Shown: piece by piece, positions 13,501 through 27,100 of the stretch
Position numbering within the stretch: the stretch's first letter is position 1
Layout of the letters: every line of letters starts with the position of its first letter
Origin: Cladopsammia gracilis
Taxonomy: Eukaryota; Cnidaria; Anthozoa; Scleractinia; Dendrophylliidae
DNA length: 64,000 nucleotides
Direction of reading: 5' to 3'
Assembly (NCBI GenBank): GCA_022457155.1
Contig: JAJGOT010000003.1
Coordinates: 2,345,001-2,409,000 of the forward strand
The notes under the pieces: generated by a model
Database searches by the model: none
Seen by the model: the letters and a program-made list of their open reading frames with translations, nothing else
Told to the model about the DNA's origin: nothing
Program-made: the position numbers and the translations under genes

Positions 13501-16198
13501 GGACAAACGACATTTGTAACTACAAACCCTATTCACGATGTATATAGAACTCAAGTAACCGCAGAATTTTCCAAGAATCATCTTGTGTTTCGTAGTTGGC
13601 AGTTGTTTTTCCATTGAATTGGTTTTAAAAAGAATAGAGCCCCGTTCTTATCAGGCAACGAACACACTGAAATACCTTAAACGTCCAAAACAGGATTTCG
13701 TTTCCCTACTAAAATTAGTTCATATCGTTAAAGTATGTTCAGAGTTTTATATTGCATTTCACTATTTCGCTTCTACAGAGCATATTTTGCGCCTGAAATC
13801 GCTTAATTTATCATGTTTTGCCACATGATTTTCTTATTACAACAACTTTGTTAATTTTTGGATTCGAAGACTTCTCCTAACATAAGCCAAATTCCTTTCA
13901 AGACAAGAAATTTCCTCTGCTAAGAAGACAGTAAAATCCATTAACCTCTACAGCTTTGGACTTAGTGTCCTCCAGAGTTTGAACAAGTTCCACGTTATCC
14001 AACATGTTGCCCTGAGAAGTGGCGAGCTCACGAAGAAGAGTGTCCTCGAGGTCCTTCAATAGTCGTTTATTATCACTGCAAGAAAATTATCACATCAGCC
14101 ATAGATTGACCATTTCATTCCCAAAGTCAAACTAGGATTAACATGATATGGTTCTTAAGAAAGTAAATATCATTAATATAATTGGTTAAAAAAACTTCGC
14201 GCCACTTTCTTAACCAATCAGAAGTAAAACCCTAAGCAATTTTGAGTTGCTCGCGCGCGTTTTCCCGCGCTTGGCGGCGGCTACATGTATTTGCTACCAG
14301 TTTTGAATGGCTAGTGGATTGTCTGTCTGCGTCTGTTGTGATTGGCAAGAGTGATTATTATGGGAAAGGTGGCATCACCCATGTGTTCCTTTTGTGGCAA
14401 GTCTGACGAATCCCTAGAGCATTTATTTATTCACTGTGAAATCACTTGGAACTTTTGGCTATCAGTAAGAAACTGGCTGGAAGGGCATGGTATATCTCTG
14501 AAAAACTTAAGGCGCTGTTACACTAGGCAATATTTCGTGCAACTTGTCTCGCAACAACTAAAAACCGTGCGTTGCGATGCTGCGAGACAAGTTGCCTGGA
14601 GGGTGTTACACTAGGCAATGTTTCTTGCAATTTGTCTCGCCCGACGGTGAAAGGAGCAATTTCATTGGCTAAAGTCACAAAACGTTGCGACACAAGTTGC
14701 AGGAACGTGTTATACTACGCAACGCTTGAAAAATTCGTTGCGGCGTGGCGAGAATCGTTGCGAAAAGTAGAACCGACTTCTACTTCTCGCAACGATTGCG
14801 GCAACAAAAAAATCGCGAGAAATGTTTGTTGCGGGGTATGTTACACTGGGCAATTTTTCATGCAACTTGTGTCGCAACAAAATTGCGAGACAAGTTGCAC
14901 GAAACATTGCCTGGTGTAACAGCGCCTTTAAGTGCTGTTGACATAACATTTGGATTTGTTAAAAAAGAATACATATTATTCAATCATAGTCTATCATTCT
15001 TCTCTCTAAACAAATAATTTATCAGTGTCGTTGTTTGAATATAAAACCGTCGCTAACATTATTGCTAGCCAAAATAAGGAATACTTATAAATTAGAGTCC
15101 CTGATAGCCAAAAGCCAAAATTCTTTAGGCATTCATAACAAAAAATGGCAACTGTTGCTCTCTATAATTTAGATAGAAGTACTGTATACTCCCTGTATCT
15201 TGTTTATTTTGTTTTAATTAATTTGTAGGTGTTTAGTTTATATAATGTAAGTAATGTAAATGAGTGAATGAAGTGTAAGTGAATTTGTTTTTGAGTAAAG
15301 GTTAATTAATTTAAAAAAAAAGGAGTGATTACTTTAATTTTGGTTTCAAGACACTCAAGTGATTTAATTTCGAACTGAATTTCCAATTTTGAGGTCTTGA
15401 CGAAATTCTTAAGTGTGACCATTCAAATGAAAGCCGTTGAACAGTACTTTCTGTAGTGCAGTTGTAAAAAGTGGTTCTACCCTTTGAGTCTCTGGATGAA
15501 ATCTTAAAATGTGAACATTCAAATGAAAGTTCTTGGACGGAAGTTTCTTGCAGTATGGTTTATTTTCAATACTTTGCAAACAAGACTTTTTAGATTTCAA
15601 TTTGTTTATTCTTGGCAGTGAATACACTATTTTGTAGTATTTCTGACCTGGTTTCTTGAATCAGTCTCTCCCTCTGTTCCTCCAGCTCTTTCCTCTCAAA
15701 TCCCACAATAACACTCAGTAACTGGTCCTCAAGTCCCTTCATGGTCACAGTGTAGTTCACCACCATACAGCGGCTGAAGTGAGTCGGGGTGTATATAGGA
15801 TTGGATAGCTTCGTGTTCAGGTACAGACGAAAACTAGGGTCATAGTCCACTTCTTTGTCTCCAAGCACAACGAACTCCCGACCCGGCTCCCCTGGGGAAA
15901 AATAATCGATACCATAATTATGTGCGACTGCCTAAATTTTGATTTATTTGTTCGGTGTTAAACGGTTGATTGGCTGGCTTGTTTGTTTTCTTCCTCCGAT
16001 GGTAAGTTCGTTTCTAAGTCAGTTTTTTCTCTCCTTCTTTCGTTTGTTTCTTCGTTCATTCCTCCGTCTTTCCGTTCTTTCTAAAGTTCATTCTTTCTTT
16101 CCTTAATTTCATTGTACCCTCGTTCGTTGCTTCGTTCATTATTTTAGCTGTTTCGCTCTGTCATTCGTTCGGTCGCTTGTTCGTCTATTGATCTGTTC

Positions 16199-16265
<67 letters not shown>

Positions 16266-19200
16266 TTTATTAAAAAAAAACTTGTTAAAATATAAACAAC
16301 AACAACAACAACAACAGACAAAAATTTATTAGAAATACAGTTGCCCTGCAAATTAGCAAAAACGCTATTCGAGGCAGGGAAAAGGCAGGGACAAGTAAGT
16401 TCTTGAACAGGAAATCCAGAGCTTAATCCTGTGTTAAGGATTCCCTAACATAAAAGTAAAAAACGAATGTGATTATAACTACAGCAGGACTAAATGTTAA
16501 CGCGTGGATTTATGTATTTACAATAACTATCTAATCAATATTCATGTAGAGTTTTAAGAACGATTTAAAATGTTTGAGGCTGCTAGCTTCAACAAAATGC
16601 CTTAGCAGGTCGTTCCATGGCTTGATAATTTTTACAAAGAAAGAAAACTTAAAACAGTTTATTTTAGCCAATTTTACCTGTAATTTGTACTTATGATTTG
16701 ATCTACCTATGCGTCTGCTCTGTTTAAAGTAGTCCCTAAATTTTAAACCATTTATTCATTTATCGTGTCTATACCAAACGGTCATTCCTTCGTTTCTTTA
16801 TTCGTTGTTTCGTATATATTCATCGGTTTTTTTTTCACTATCTGTATACCTTTGATGTTCTTGTCTAGTACATTATCAATGACAGGATCTATGTACTCAT
16901 CCACGTCCTTGAATAAGATGGGGAACCCATATTTGATAGCAAGTTCCAGCTGCTTCAGAAAATCTGGGTCGTTGAAAGTCACAACCTGAAAAATAAATCG
17001 TATTTATTTAACTCTTTCCCTGCTAGAGTATAATGTATCAATATTTGAGTCTGTAGATGAAATCCTAAAGCTTGCCCGTTTAAGTGAATGCTATTGAGCA
17101 GGACTTTTCTTTAGCGCTGTTTATTACGGTTAACGCTTATTTCCATCTTTTAACTGACTGAAAGGTGTTTCTTTTGTTTTCCTCGATTTTTGCACTGGCT
17201 AATTCTTGTTTTTGACTGCAGTGCAACCAGGCCCTAATTTATATACAATATGGAAACATTCAAATCAGAGCAAACGTGCATAGACGAATTTGTCACCGAG
17301 CGCTAGTGTGAAATAAACATGCGATGTCACGCTCGTTGTACTGGAGTTTCATCCCGCGGTCGCTGCTTTCGTACTCGGATTTCAACGGTTCTTTTGGGGA
17401 TGTTCCTCTGAATCAATTGGACTGAAACTTGGAAATATTATTGCCTATAAATTTAACTGAAAAGATAGTGGGAAGATGTTAAAAATTTTCATTGGTTCAT
17501 TTTTAAATTATATGCAAATGCACTTGAAACTAAAAAGGAGTGAAAACGTCAAGCAAAACTGCATTTGAATGAAAAGCTCGATCTCTTTGTTGCCGAGGAG
17601 TTAGTCAGAGCTATTTGCAGGGAGTAATATTTTAAGTCTAAGGAAACTTTCAGTGGCAATTTAATCATAATTTGTGAGAACTATGAGATGTTTTGACCGC
17701 TTATATTTCAAACATGGAAAACACATGTTAAAAAATGTTTTAGCGATTTATTCAACAACAACAACAACAAAAATCCTTATAAGTTAGTTATTATAGAATT
17801 TATAATACTGGCCTGCAGGTAGCAAAAGCTAATCTTGGCAGGCCAGTGAAGTTAATTGCATGATTAGAAATCGCTACACACACCAATTTGTTGAAATAAA
17901 AAGAAAGGATCAAACAATAGAAAAAAAAAGAAGAAACAAAAAGGAAAAAAAAAAAAAGAAAACAAGTGATTAAAATAAAAGAAAGAGAATTGTGAAAATA
18001 TTAATTAATTACTTTTTGATTTAACTTTAGAGATAATCTCGTCAATATTAATATAGGAATCTGCTTCTTTAAGTATAGTCAAAAGTATATTCTTAATTTT
18101 GTTTTTAAATGAACTGTTTGGTAGTTCTCTCAGAAAGCATGGTATCTCATTCCATAATTTTGCTCCAATTCTATTCAAAATTGAACAGTTTAATTTGTTT
18201 GAAATTTTCCCATTTTGTGTGCAACGATGTGTAGATTATAGCGCATTTATTCGCTTATCGCGGGTAGCCCCAAAATCGAAAGATATTTAGGAAAAACTGT
18301 TTTTCGCCATGTTTGTTTACCGTTTCTATGGAAACGCTGATTAGCATAAAAAGAGCATCGTCCAAGACTATCATCCAAGCCTTGCATCTGGTATGAAATT
18401 CAGATTCACTGAGCTAAAGTAATGCCCCATTCACACCAACGGTTAAACATGTTTAAATGTTGTTTAGTTTAACTACGTTTTTAGCCTGTATCTTGAACGT
18501 TTTGAAATGTATATGACTCAAACTACCTGGAATAGTAATAAAGTCAATAAAGTTTATTTTAGTAAAGATTTCACTCCAAATATTACGGGAGGTTAGGAGG
18601 TATTTTTCTAAACCTGTTTTAAACTAAACAACATTTAAACATGTTTAAGCGTTGGTGTGAATGGGGTATAAGATTATGTATAAGCGCATTTAAAAATGGA
18701 AGTGTGGCCCAAAAAAAAACTACTTGGAGCCACCTTAACCTCAACAAAGTGGTTCTAGCCTTTAAATCTGAGCCTCTGTGGATGAAATGTTAATGTGCGA
18801 CCATTCAAATGGCAACTTTCGAACTACACGGAGATACCAGAACTACAGAGCTACTAGAACTACAAATCTACATAACTAAATATCTACATGGCTACAAGAA
18901 CTGTACAGCTACGGAGCTACAGACCTACCAGAACAATGAAGAACTAGAGAATTACCAAAGCTAGCAGAACTACCTAGATGGTAATTATTTTTTGGTGATA
19001 AAGTCAGTGTCGTTTTAAGGATGTATATTCGTGACAGTTATCATGAAGGTATTACCTCCATCAGAGTTTTCACGTAGTGCCATTTTTAACACGTGAATGC
19101 GCGCAAGCATAATAAACGGGTTATACGTATCTGCCATAAAATAATAAAATTTGGTCTTAATTAGTCGGGCGCTTGGCTACAAGCCAAGCTGCACGACTTA

Positions 19201-21113
19201 TAACTGGAAATGAACGGTATTTCCTCGTCACAAATGAACACCTCAATATGAGCACATACTGATTTTAATACAGTTCTGTTTCGTAGACCAACATGATCGC
19301 AACTTGACCAACATGATTGCGCGACATCGTTACATCAGACCGTTAAAATTCAAAACTTTAAAAAATAAAACATGCTTGCGATTTTGATTGGCTGTTTAAT
19401 GTACGATCAATGATACATACGAATGTATTTTCGTCGATGCCTGCAAGTTGATACGAGTTCGTTGCGTTTGTTTAATTCGATATAATGAAAAAGTTCTCTG
19501 TGGTGCATAAATAACAGCGTTTAGTGAGGTTGGTGTACGTTCTAGCCTTTGCGAGGATCTTCCACGAAATTGAAAATTCTTTTTTTTTCCTTCAATTGCC
19601 ACAGATATTTGCTTAGCTCAGTGTCATTCCGCTTTTTCTCATCTCATGTTTAAAAGACGTTTGGTGGTTCCGCCATCTCGTTTTAAAATCTGTGGCTGTA
19701 AGGCCCACAAATTTCTCGCTCTTTTCCCTGGTAGTGACTGTGGCTTGGTACACAATTTCTGAACCAAACCACAGTCACTACGGCGGGGCAATATTTCAGA
19801 ACCGAAAAAGCAAAGTTTAACGAATTTCCAAGCAGCCAAGTGACTTAAAGGTAAAATAAATCACATTTTCGATGGGAATTTATGTTGATTGACTTTTTCT
19901 TTGTGTTCTCGTTAGCTTTGGAAACATGTTTATAAAACGTGCTCAAATTCAGTCGTGTTAGTTCTAACTTCACTTGCGTCCCCTTATGCAAATATGTTTG
20001 TGCATTTTTTGCAATTTTAATTTCCAAATCAGTTTCTCGGGCAATTTTTGATACATAACAGGTGTCATATGGTCAAATGCTGATAAAACTAATTTAGAAC
20101 GATTTGTGAAACTCCAAAAACGTGGCGCGCGTTTAATTCTTAAAAGAAAAGTTAGGGAAAGTAGTTCTGAATGTTTATTTAATGAACTTGGTTGGATTCC
20201 TTTAAGGCTGGTTCTCATATAATCGTCCCGGTCGTCCGAGTCGTTTAAAAAAGTATACGGACGACCGGGACGATTATATGAGAACACTTCTGAGACGACC
20301 CGGGACGATCGCAAACGACCCGGACGACTGGGACGATCGCGGTCGCTTGGATAGAACTGTGTTCTATCCGGACGACTGGAACGATCGTGAATAATCGTGG
20401 ACGATCATATGAGAGCTACTCTCAGGCGACAGGGACGGCTGAGGCGATCGAAGCGACCCAAATCTACCCCAGAATGCAGTATTATTGCCCAAAACATGTT
20501 GTCGGGCACAGTTTACGACTGCGCTATTGACGTTCGAGACGACCGGGACGATCATATGAGAACCCAAATCGCTTGAGTCGTCCCGATCGTCTGAGTCGTT
20601 TGCAAAAAAATTTTGAAACGACTCGGACGACCGGGACGACCGGGACGATTATATGAGAACCAGCCTTTAACTGAAAGGTGGGCTTTTCATAAATGTTTAA
20701 CTGTTTTTCGTTGCCTTAATGGTTTCTGTCCATCTTACTTACTGAAATTATTTTGTCTTAATTCTGAAGTACATAATTATAACGCTAGAAGATGTTCTGA
20801 TATCCATTTGTGTTAAATATCCTCTAAATCTGGACATAGAAGTTTTTCGTTTTCAGCTGCCGAACTTTTTAATGATTTAAATGATAGTGTAAAATGTTCG
20901 AAATCTGTAAGAAGTTTTATTACGAATTATTGGTTACATTACGGTTAGGCTTTAGAGTGTATTAGGTCTTTAGGATTTATATTGATCATATAATTACTTA
21001 TGTATATTTTAGATTTTATTATTTCTTATTATTTATTAACTTTTAGTATTATATTATTAGGCACAGCTTCGGTGTAAATAAGTGTAAACTTTCTGAATTC
21101 TGTGTGAAATAAA

Positions 21114-21155
<42 letters not shown>

Positions 21156-24100
21156 TTATTTGGAAATTAGTCGTACTATTTATTCTAGACGGAGAAAAAG
21201 TTGTTTTTGTGAACTTTTGTACGGTTTAAATGTACTGTGCAGACGGTCGCGTAATACTGTTTTTTTTTAGAATTGCTAAAATTGAAAAATAGCCCGGTCG
21301 TCAATCTTAATTCTTGTGCTTCCGACCTTTCACCTTAGTTAAGCTTATCATCGGCTTTCTGTTCAGAGAGCTTCGCTGTTATACGCACCGGCGACGGGCG
21401 TTCGTATGTTGAGTTATGGATGCACGCTCGCGCTATTGAATTAGATTGGGTGAATTTCCTAGCTATGTTATAATACTATTTCGTCGTCACTGCCCAACAA
21501 AGACTTCCATATAACCAGGAAAGGTGTCATATTTTCTCACAACATCGCCACGTTTGTTGTTTACGTCACTTCTGCGCGAAATACACGCAATTCCCAAGCG
21601 CGTGTTCACGCGGACCGGCTTTTTCCCTTTCCATTTGGACCAGTGAGAACCCGTTCTTTCAGGCCTGTCAGTACTAACAAATGGAAAGCGCTCAAGGTCA
21701 CCGTTTGCTACACCACGCTGCATTAAATACAAGGACGAAGCAGCAGTCCAGGAAACTGCCACTACTGGCGTGATGGCTGTGTGTATGCGTAAGCAACTGC
21801 GTAAGGCACTGGCCATAACGCAATGTTTGTGCAGTGTGCCTCTTGCCATTTTGTTGCGTTCAATTCTGATACATTTCGGCTCAACCTCGTTCCCAGGCCT
21901 TTCTGGTTCTCGTCGAGTCCCGCCTCTCTTTCTTACTTGGGATGCCTGTGGCTCTTCTTTCATTATGACGTCATTTTATTTTTTAAGCGGGCGATATGTG
22001 CCTTTGTAGGTTACATTTCACTTTCTCAAAATTTAGTGTACAGATGTCGTTCTAATCCACAGAGAAATGTAAATTTTATCACGTCTTTGCTTGCCACAAT
22101 GTCCGAAGACTATTATGAAATACTCCAAGTCCGAAGATCATCAACAGAAGACGATATAAAGAAGGGCTATCGACGGCAAGCGTTGCGATGGCACCCGGAC
22201 AAAAATCCCGCCAACAAGGAAGAGGCCGAGGAAAGATTCAAACTCGTTTCAGAGGCTTATGAGGTTCTTTCTAACAGAGAAAAACGCACAATATACGACA
22301 GGTATGGGAAAGAGGGTCTCTCGGCAACAGAAGATGGCGAATTTGCTGCGACCTTCGAAACGTTCCCCTCTCATGTGTTTCGCAGCCCAGACGAAGTTTT
22401 CAGGGAGTTCTTTGGCACGAGTTCTTTTGATGACATTTTCGGTCAGACGACATCTCGAACCTCCGATGGCTTTAATGATTTTAGAAGTAGTGAAAATACT
22501 TCGACAAGGCGTAACAGAGGACAAAATTCGGACTTATTCGAAGAAAATTCCCATGAGGATCCACTTTCTAACCGGAGCTTTATCGACGGATCTAACTTCG
22601 CTTTCGACGACAGATTCGCCGAGGATTTGAAAATGTCTTTTAATGATTGGCTTTAAAATATGGCATATGCTTCTACATGTTTTATGCTTCCTTGAAAATG
22701 TTCCTAAACATTGTTTGAAGCAGATTGGAACCGAAAAATCTCACCATTGCGGCTACAGGAACTAAACTGAACAAGTTTGTATTTTTTTTCGCATCACGAG
22801 CTGTTGTGTGTGCATGTTTTGTTGAACTCGATGGATAAATAGTTTATAAACTGAAACAGAGACTCGCTGTGCAGCTGAAATTAAAGCCGTTGTTAATTGA
22901 GGAGAGGACAGCTTATGTTTTCAGTATGGATTGACTTCGGACTTGAAATGTGCTGTGTTAAGATGCGGGTTCTTTAGCGAATGGTCCATGTCAAAACAAC
23001 AGCAAGAACAATTCAACTCGTTTAAACTTATAAATTTATTTTTGGGAAAGCTGGGTGCTAAAGGAAGGAACTAAAAAGCCACATCGAGTGCAGGTGACGT
23101 TTTTTTAGCGTTAATTTGTGTCCAAATGTATTAATTTTTGCAAGACTGCCTTGACTGTAGTTCTTTCAAATTGGATAGCTTTTCGCTCTGTTCAGTCGCA
23201 TGCTTGTTCAGTTTGTTTTCAATTCTGAATTAAAGTCTTTACAGACACGATTCTCTAACATTTTACTGCTGTATTTCATGTAGTCTGCATGTCGTTTTAT
23301 AAAAGGTAGAATTTCCGTAAAAAACTTTGGTTTGTGAAATTTTAGCGTGGCGTTGTTCACGAGTAAACTTATCGCCGCAAAGATAAAAAACTGACATTAA
23401 TAAGCTGAGGTTTTTGGCATTTTCATTGAGTCAACAATAAAAATTGAGATGAGATTGTGTAGACTTTTGCTTCCACCCAGAAATTTTCTCTGTTGTCCTC
23501 GATTTAAGGTGGCTCGATATAGTTTTTTGACGCGCGAGGCATGGGCACGAAAATGGCGCGAGCGCGTTTGTTTATTTTGATGACGTCACGAAAATGAAGA
23601 TGTTTTTACGGTAGCTAAAACATTAATTGCGCGCGTACCACACGGTATATTTTTACAAAAATTGGCTAATTGGTAAAATTTTCTTGGTCCGTTATCACAA
23701 AGAAAATGTATTTTCACGTGTTACAAGATGTTTTTTAAGGCATTGCGAGATTTGCACGCCTCAGCGCGCTTCTATTGTTTGTCTGTTATTCCATTGTTTC
23801 AGATGTGTATATAAAGGCTGGTTCTCATATAATCGTCCCGGTCGTCCCGGTCGTCCGAGTCGTTTCAAAAGTTTTTTGCAAACGACTCAGACGATCGGGA
23901 CGACTCAAGCGATTTGGGTTCTCATATGATCGTCCCGGTCGTCTCGAACGTCAATAGCGCAGTCGTAAACAGGGTCCGACAACATGTTTTGGGAAATAAA
24001 ACTGCAGTGTGGGGTGGATTTGGGTCGCTTCGATCGTCTCAGTCGTCCCGGTCGCCTGAGAGTAGTTCTCGTATGATCGTCCCCGATTTTTCACGATCAT

Positions 24101-27100
24101 CCCAGTCGTCCAGATAGAACACAATTCTATCCAAGCGACCGCGATCGTCCCAGTCGTCCGGGTCGTCTCAGAAGGATCCAGAATTGTTCTCATATAATCG
24201 TCCCGATCGTCCGTGCACTTTTTGAAACGACTCGGACGACCGGGACGACCGGGACGATTATATGAGAATCAGCCTTTAGAGTGTATCAGAATTCGTTCTC
24301 CCTCTCTCTCTCGCAGAACCAATCGAGTTTACAACGTATTATATTGTATATTTCCGTGACGTCCGATTCAACGAGGTCAAAAGGTTCAACGCGCGGTGAA
24401 GTTTTTCACGGTGCACTAGTTTCTTCGGCTAGCGTCGGTTCGGAAAGGTTAAAGGCTGGTTCTCAAATAATCGTCCCGGTCGCCCCGGTCGTCCGAGTCG
24501 TTTCAAAATTTTTTTGCAAACGACTCAAACGATCGGGACGACTCAAGCGATTTGGGTTCTCATATGGTCGTCCCGGTCGTCTCGAACGTCAATAGCGCAG
24601 TCGTAAACTGTGTCCGACAACATGTTTTGGGCAATAATACTGCATTCTGGGGTAGATTTGGGTTTCTTCGATCGCCTCAGTCCTCCCTGTCGCCTGAGAG
24701 TAGTTCTCATATGATCGTCCCCGATTATTCACGATCGTCTCAGGTCGTCCTGATAGAACACAGTTCTATCCAAGCGACCGCGATCGTCCCAGTCGTCCGG
24801 GTCGTTTGCGATCGTCTCGGGTCGTCTCAGAAGTGTTCTCATATAATCGTCCCGGTCGTCCGTGCACTTTTTGAAACGACTCGGACGACCGGGACGACCG
24901 GGACGATTATATGAGAACCAGCCTTAAACGACGGTGACGCGCGGTGAATATTCTTCTGACGTTCAGCCTTAAACTCCGACTATCGAACAGGCGAATCTCG
25001 TGATTATTCAGCGAATCTTTGGCTTGTTTAAATTGTTTCTGAACACGCGGCTTAAAGCGAAGGAGAAGCAGATGGAGTCGAAGCTGTCGAAGAGCAAGAT
25101 AGAGAAAGACACGGCCGAATTAAACTTCAAAGGAAACCAGAAACAATTCACGTTTTACGTCCAGTTAGATTCTGTTTTGAACCGAATTCGGAGTGCCACC
25201 AATCCGCCGAATATTCTAGATATTAACAACCTTTATATAATGTTGCTGAAGGCAAAACCCTTATCCCATAGTCATCAAAATTCCCGACAGGATTAAAGAA
25301 GGCTGGCTGGTGTTAGACGACTTGGCGTCTGGTCCGGAAGGCGAGAAGAAGTCGAGGAAAGCGAAGGAATCCGCTATCAGAAAAAGCAAGGCAAACTCCG
25401 CGGGAAGACGAAACGAAGACAAGAATCCGAAATATCCTGCTGGTAATTAGCTTTTTGGTGGTGAGTTCTTACTCGTGTTCGATGTTTACGCGTTTACTTT
25501 GTAATTTCTCTTAGGATTCTGCTTGGGAGAATCCAACCATATTCTTGTTGCAGTTTTATGTCTGCATTACAGGGCGTTTAAGGCGAAAATAATTTACGTT
25601 CGTTTCAACGTAGTGAATTAGAACGTAAATGTATTTTCACGTGTTACAAGATGTTTTTTAAGGCATTGCGAGATTTGCACGCCTCAGCGTGCTTCTATTG
25701 TTTGTCTGTTATTCCATTGTTTCAGATGTGTATATAAGAGTGAATCAGAATTCATTCTCCCTCTCTCTCTCGCAGAACCAATCGAGTTTACAACGTATTA
25801 TATTCCCGCCCTCCCACCCTCACTTATTGTTTAGATGAACATTAACTTTTTTGAACATATCGGTGCATCAAGTCTTATATTAGATGTCATAAGAGACGGC
25901 TGTAAGTTACCCTTCATTTAAGCTCCCTAACAATAAGTCTGCTAGATTGCACAATGAGTTTGTTAGCAAAACAATGGTGGACGGAAGGCTAGCCGTGTTA
26001 TCGAGCTCTACTCGCCGCCACATTTTGTCACTCCTTTATCCGTTTCAATCCAACCTTTGGCAAAGACCTATGACTTGATTTGTATATATATATGCATGTC
26101 TGGCGCATAAAACGCACTAAGTATGAGGATTGGAAAATTACTCCGGCTTAGCTTTTTCGAAAGGGAATCTTTTATGTTTACGTTCGTTTTAAAGAGCGGT
26201 TACCATCTTTTTAGACATGTACTTTTCTAGGGTTTTCAAGGGATCTCGACCAGTTTCTTTGTGTTTTGTGTTTCTTTTCGGTTTATCTACAGCTCCTCAT
26301 ATTTTCGCTAAGCGTTTAAGACCTTTATTAAGAATGGGAGAATTCAGGGAATTTCAGTGCAGATCTTGTAGTAATATAAGTCTCTTTGGAAGCTTGTCAA
26401 CTTATTGAACGGCTGGGTCTATCTTGGATTTCTAACTATCCGACCGTTCAAATTACCGATCGTAGATTGAGTTGTATATATTTGGTCATATTTCGATCTC
26501 GATGTATCATTATTTCTAAGTTTCAGGCCAGTTCTACTAGGTCGTTTACTTATAGGGACACTGTCACCTGTTTTTAGTATCACTTTGAAAAGCCAAAAAA
26601 CATATTTGTTTCTATAAAAACCTACACATGATGGTCCAGTTTTGTTAACAAATACTCTATCAATGCACCAGTTGTAGAAGCAAGCATTCGTAATCTTTGG
26701 CTGCGGATGGCCAGGATGGAAATGGATTGCAACTTATTGGCAGAAAATCGCAGAAAAACTTATTATGGTTTGTTCTTCCTTGAAGAAATCGCTTGATAGT
26801 ACCTTCTTGGTGTTCTAAAGCAATTTTATGTTTGAGCAAAGGTACTTTTATAAGTGTATTTTGGCCTAAACACAGTAAAATCTGCGTGACAATGCCTTCT
26901 TAATTTGTCGGGTAGATTATTTCTGCGGGTGCAGTTGTGGCTAACATTAGCAGATTTATGAATAGGCATTGTTCCATGTCTGTTGTCGCTGCCTAAGATC
27001 GGGATTCTATGCTTACCTAAGATTAGTATTCTTGGTAGGATATTTACTTTTGGAACCTAAATTTTGGCTTATGATTATATTATATATATTGTTTTAGTGA

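Larger units (their letters stand above)
19845..21385 (-). mobile_element. DNA element E, copy E2 (split by a LINE)
   Basis: Minus-oriented copy of E1: 21155-21385 matches 5734-5965 and 19845-20056 matches 5965-6380. The LINE at 20057-21155 separates them. At the low-coordinate end, similarity to E3 ends near taacgaatttccaagcagcc (19817). Confidence 0.75.

Noticed and set aside
16139..16351. Poly-Tyr open frame
   Set aside because: Translation of the (AAT)n microsatellite.
21487..21963. 158-codon minus-strand open frame beside the DnaJ gene
   Set aside because: No domain, low-complexity Arg-rich composition, and it overlaps a repeated ctcgttcccagg phrase; more likely DnaJ promoter or UTR sequence.
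21823..22098. Upstream start for DnaJ (277 residues)
   Set aside because: The extra 92 residues have no J-protein features. The J domain starts right after ATG 22099, as in class B proteins.
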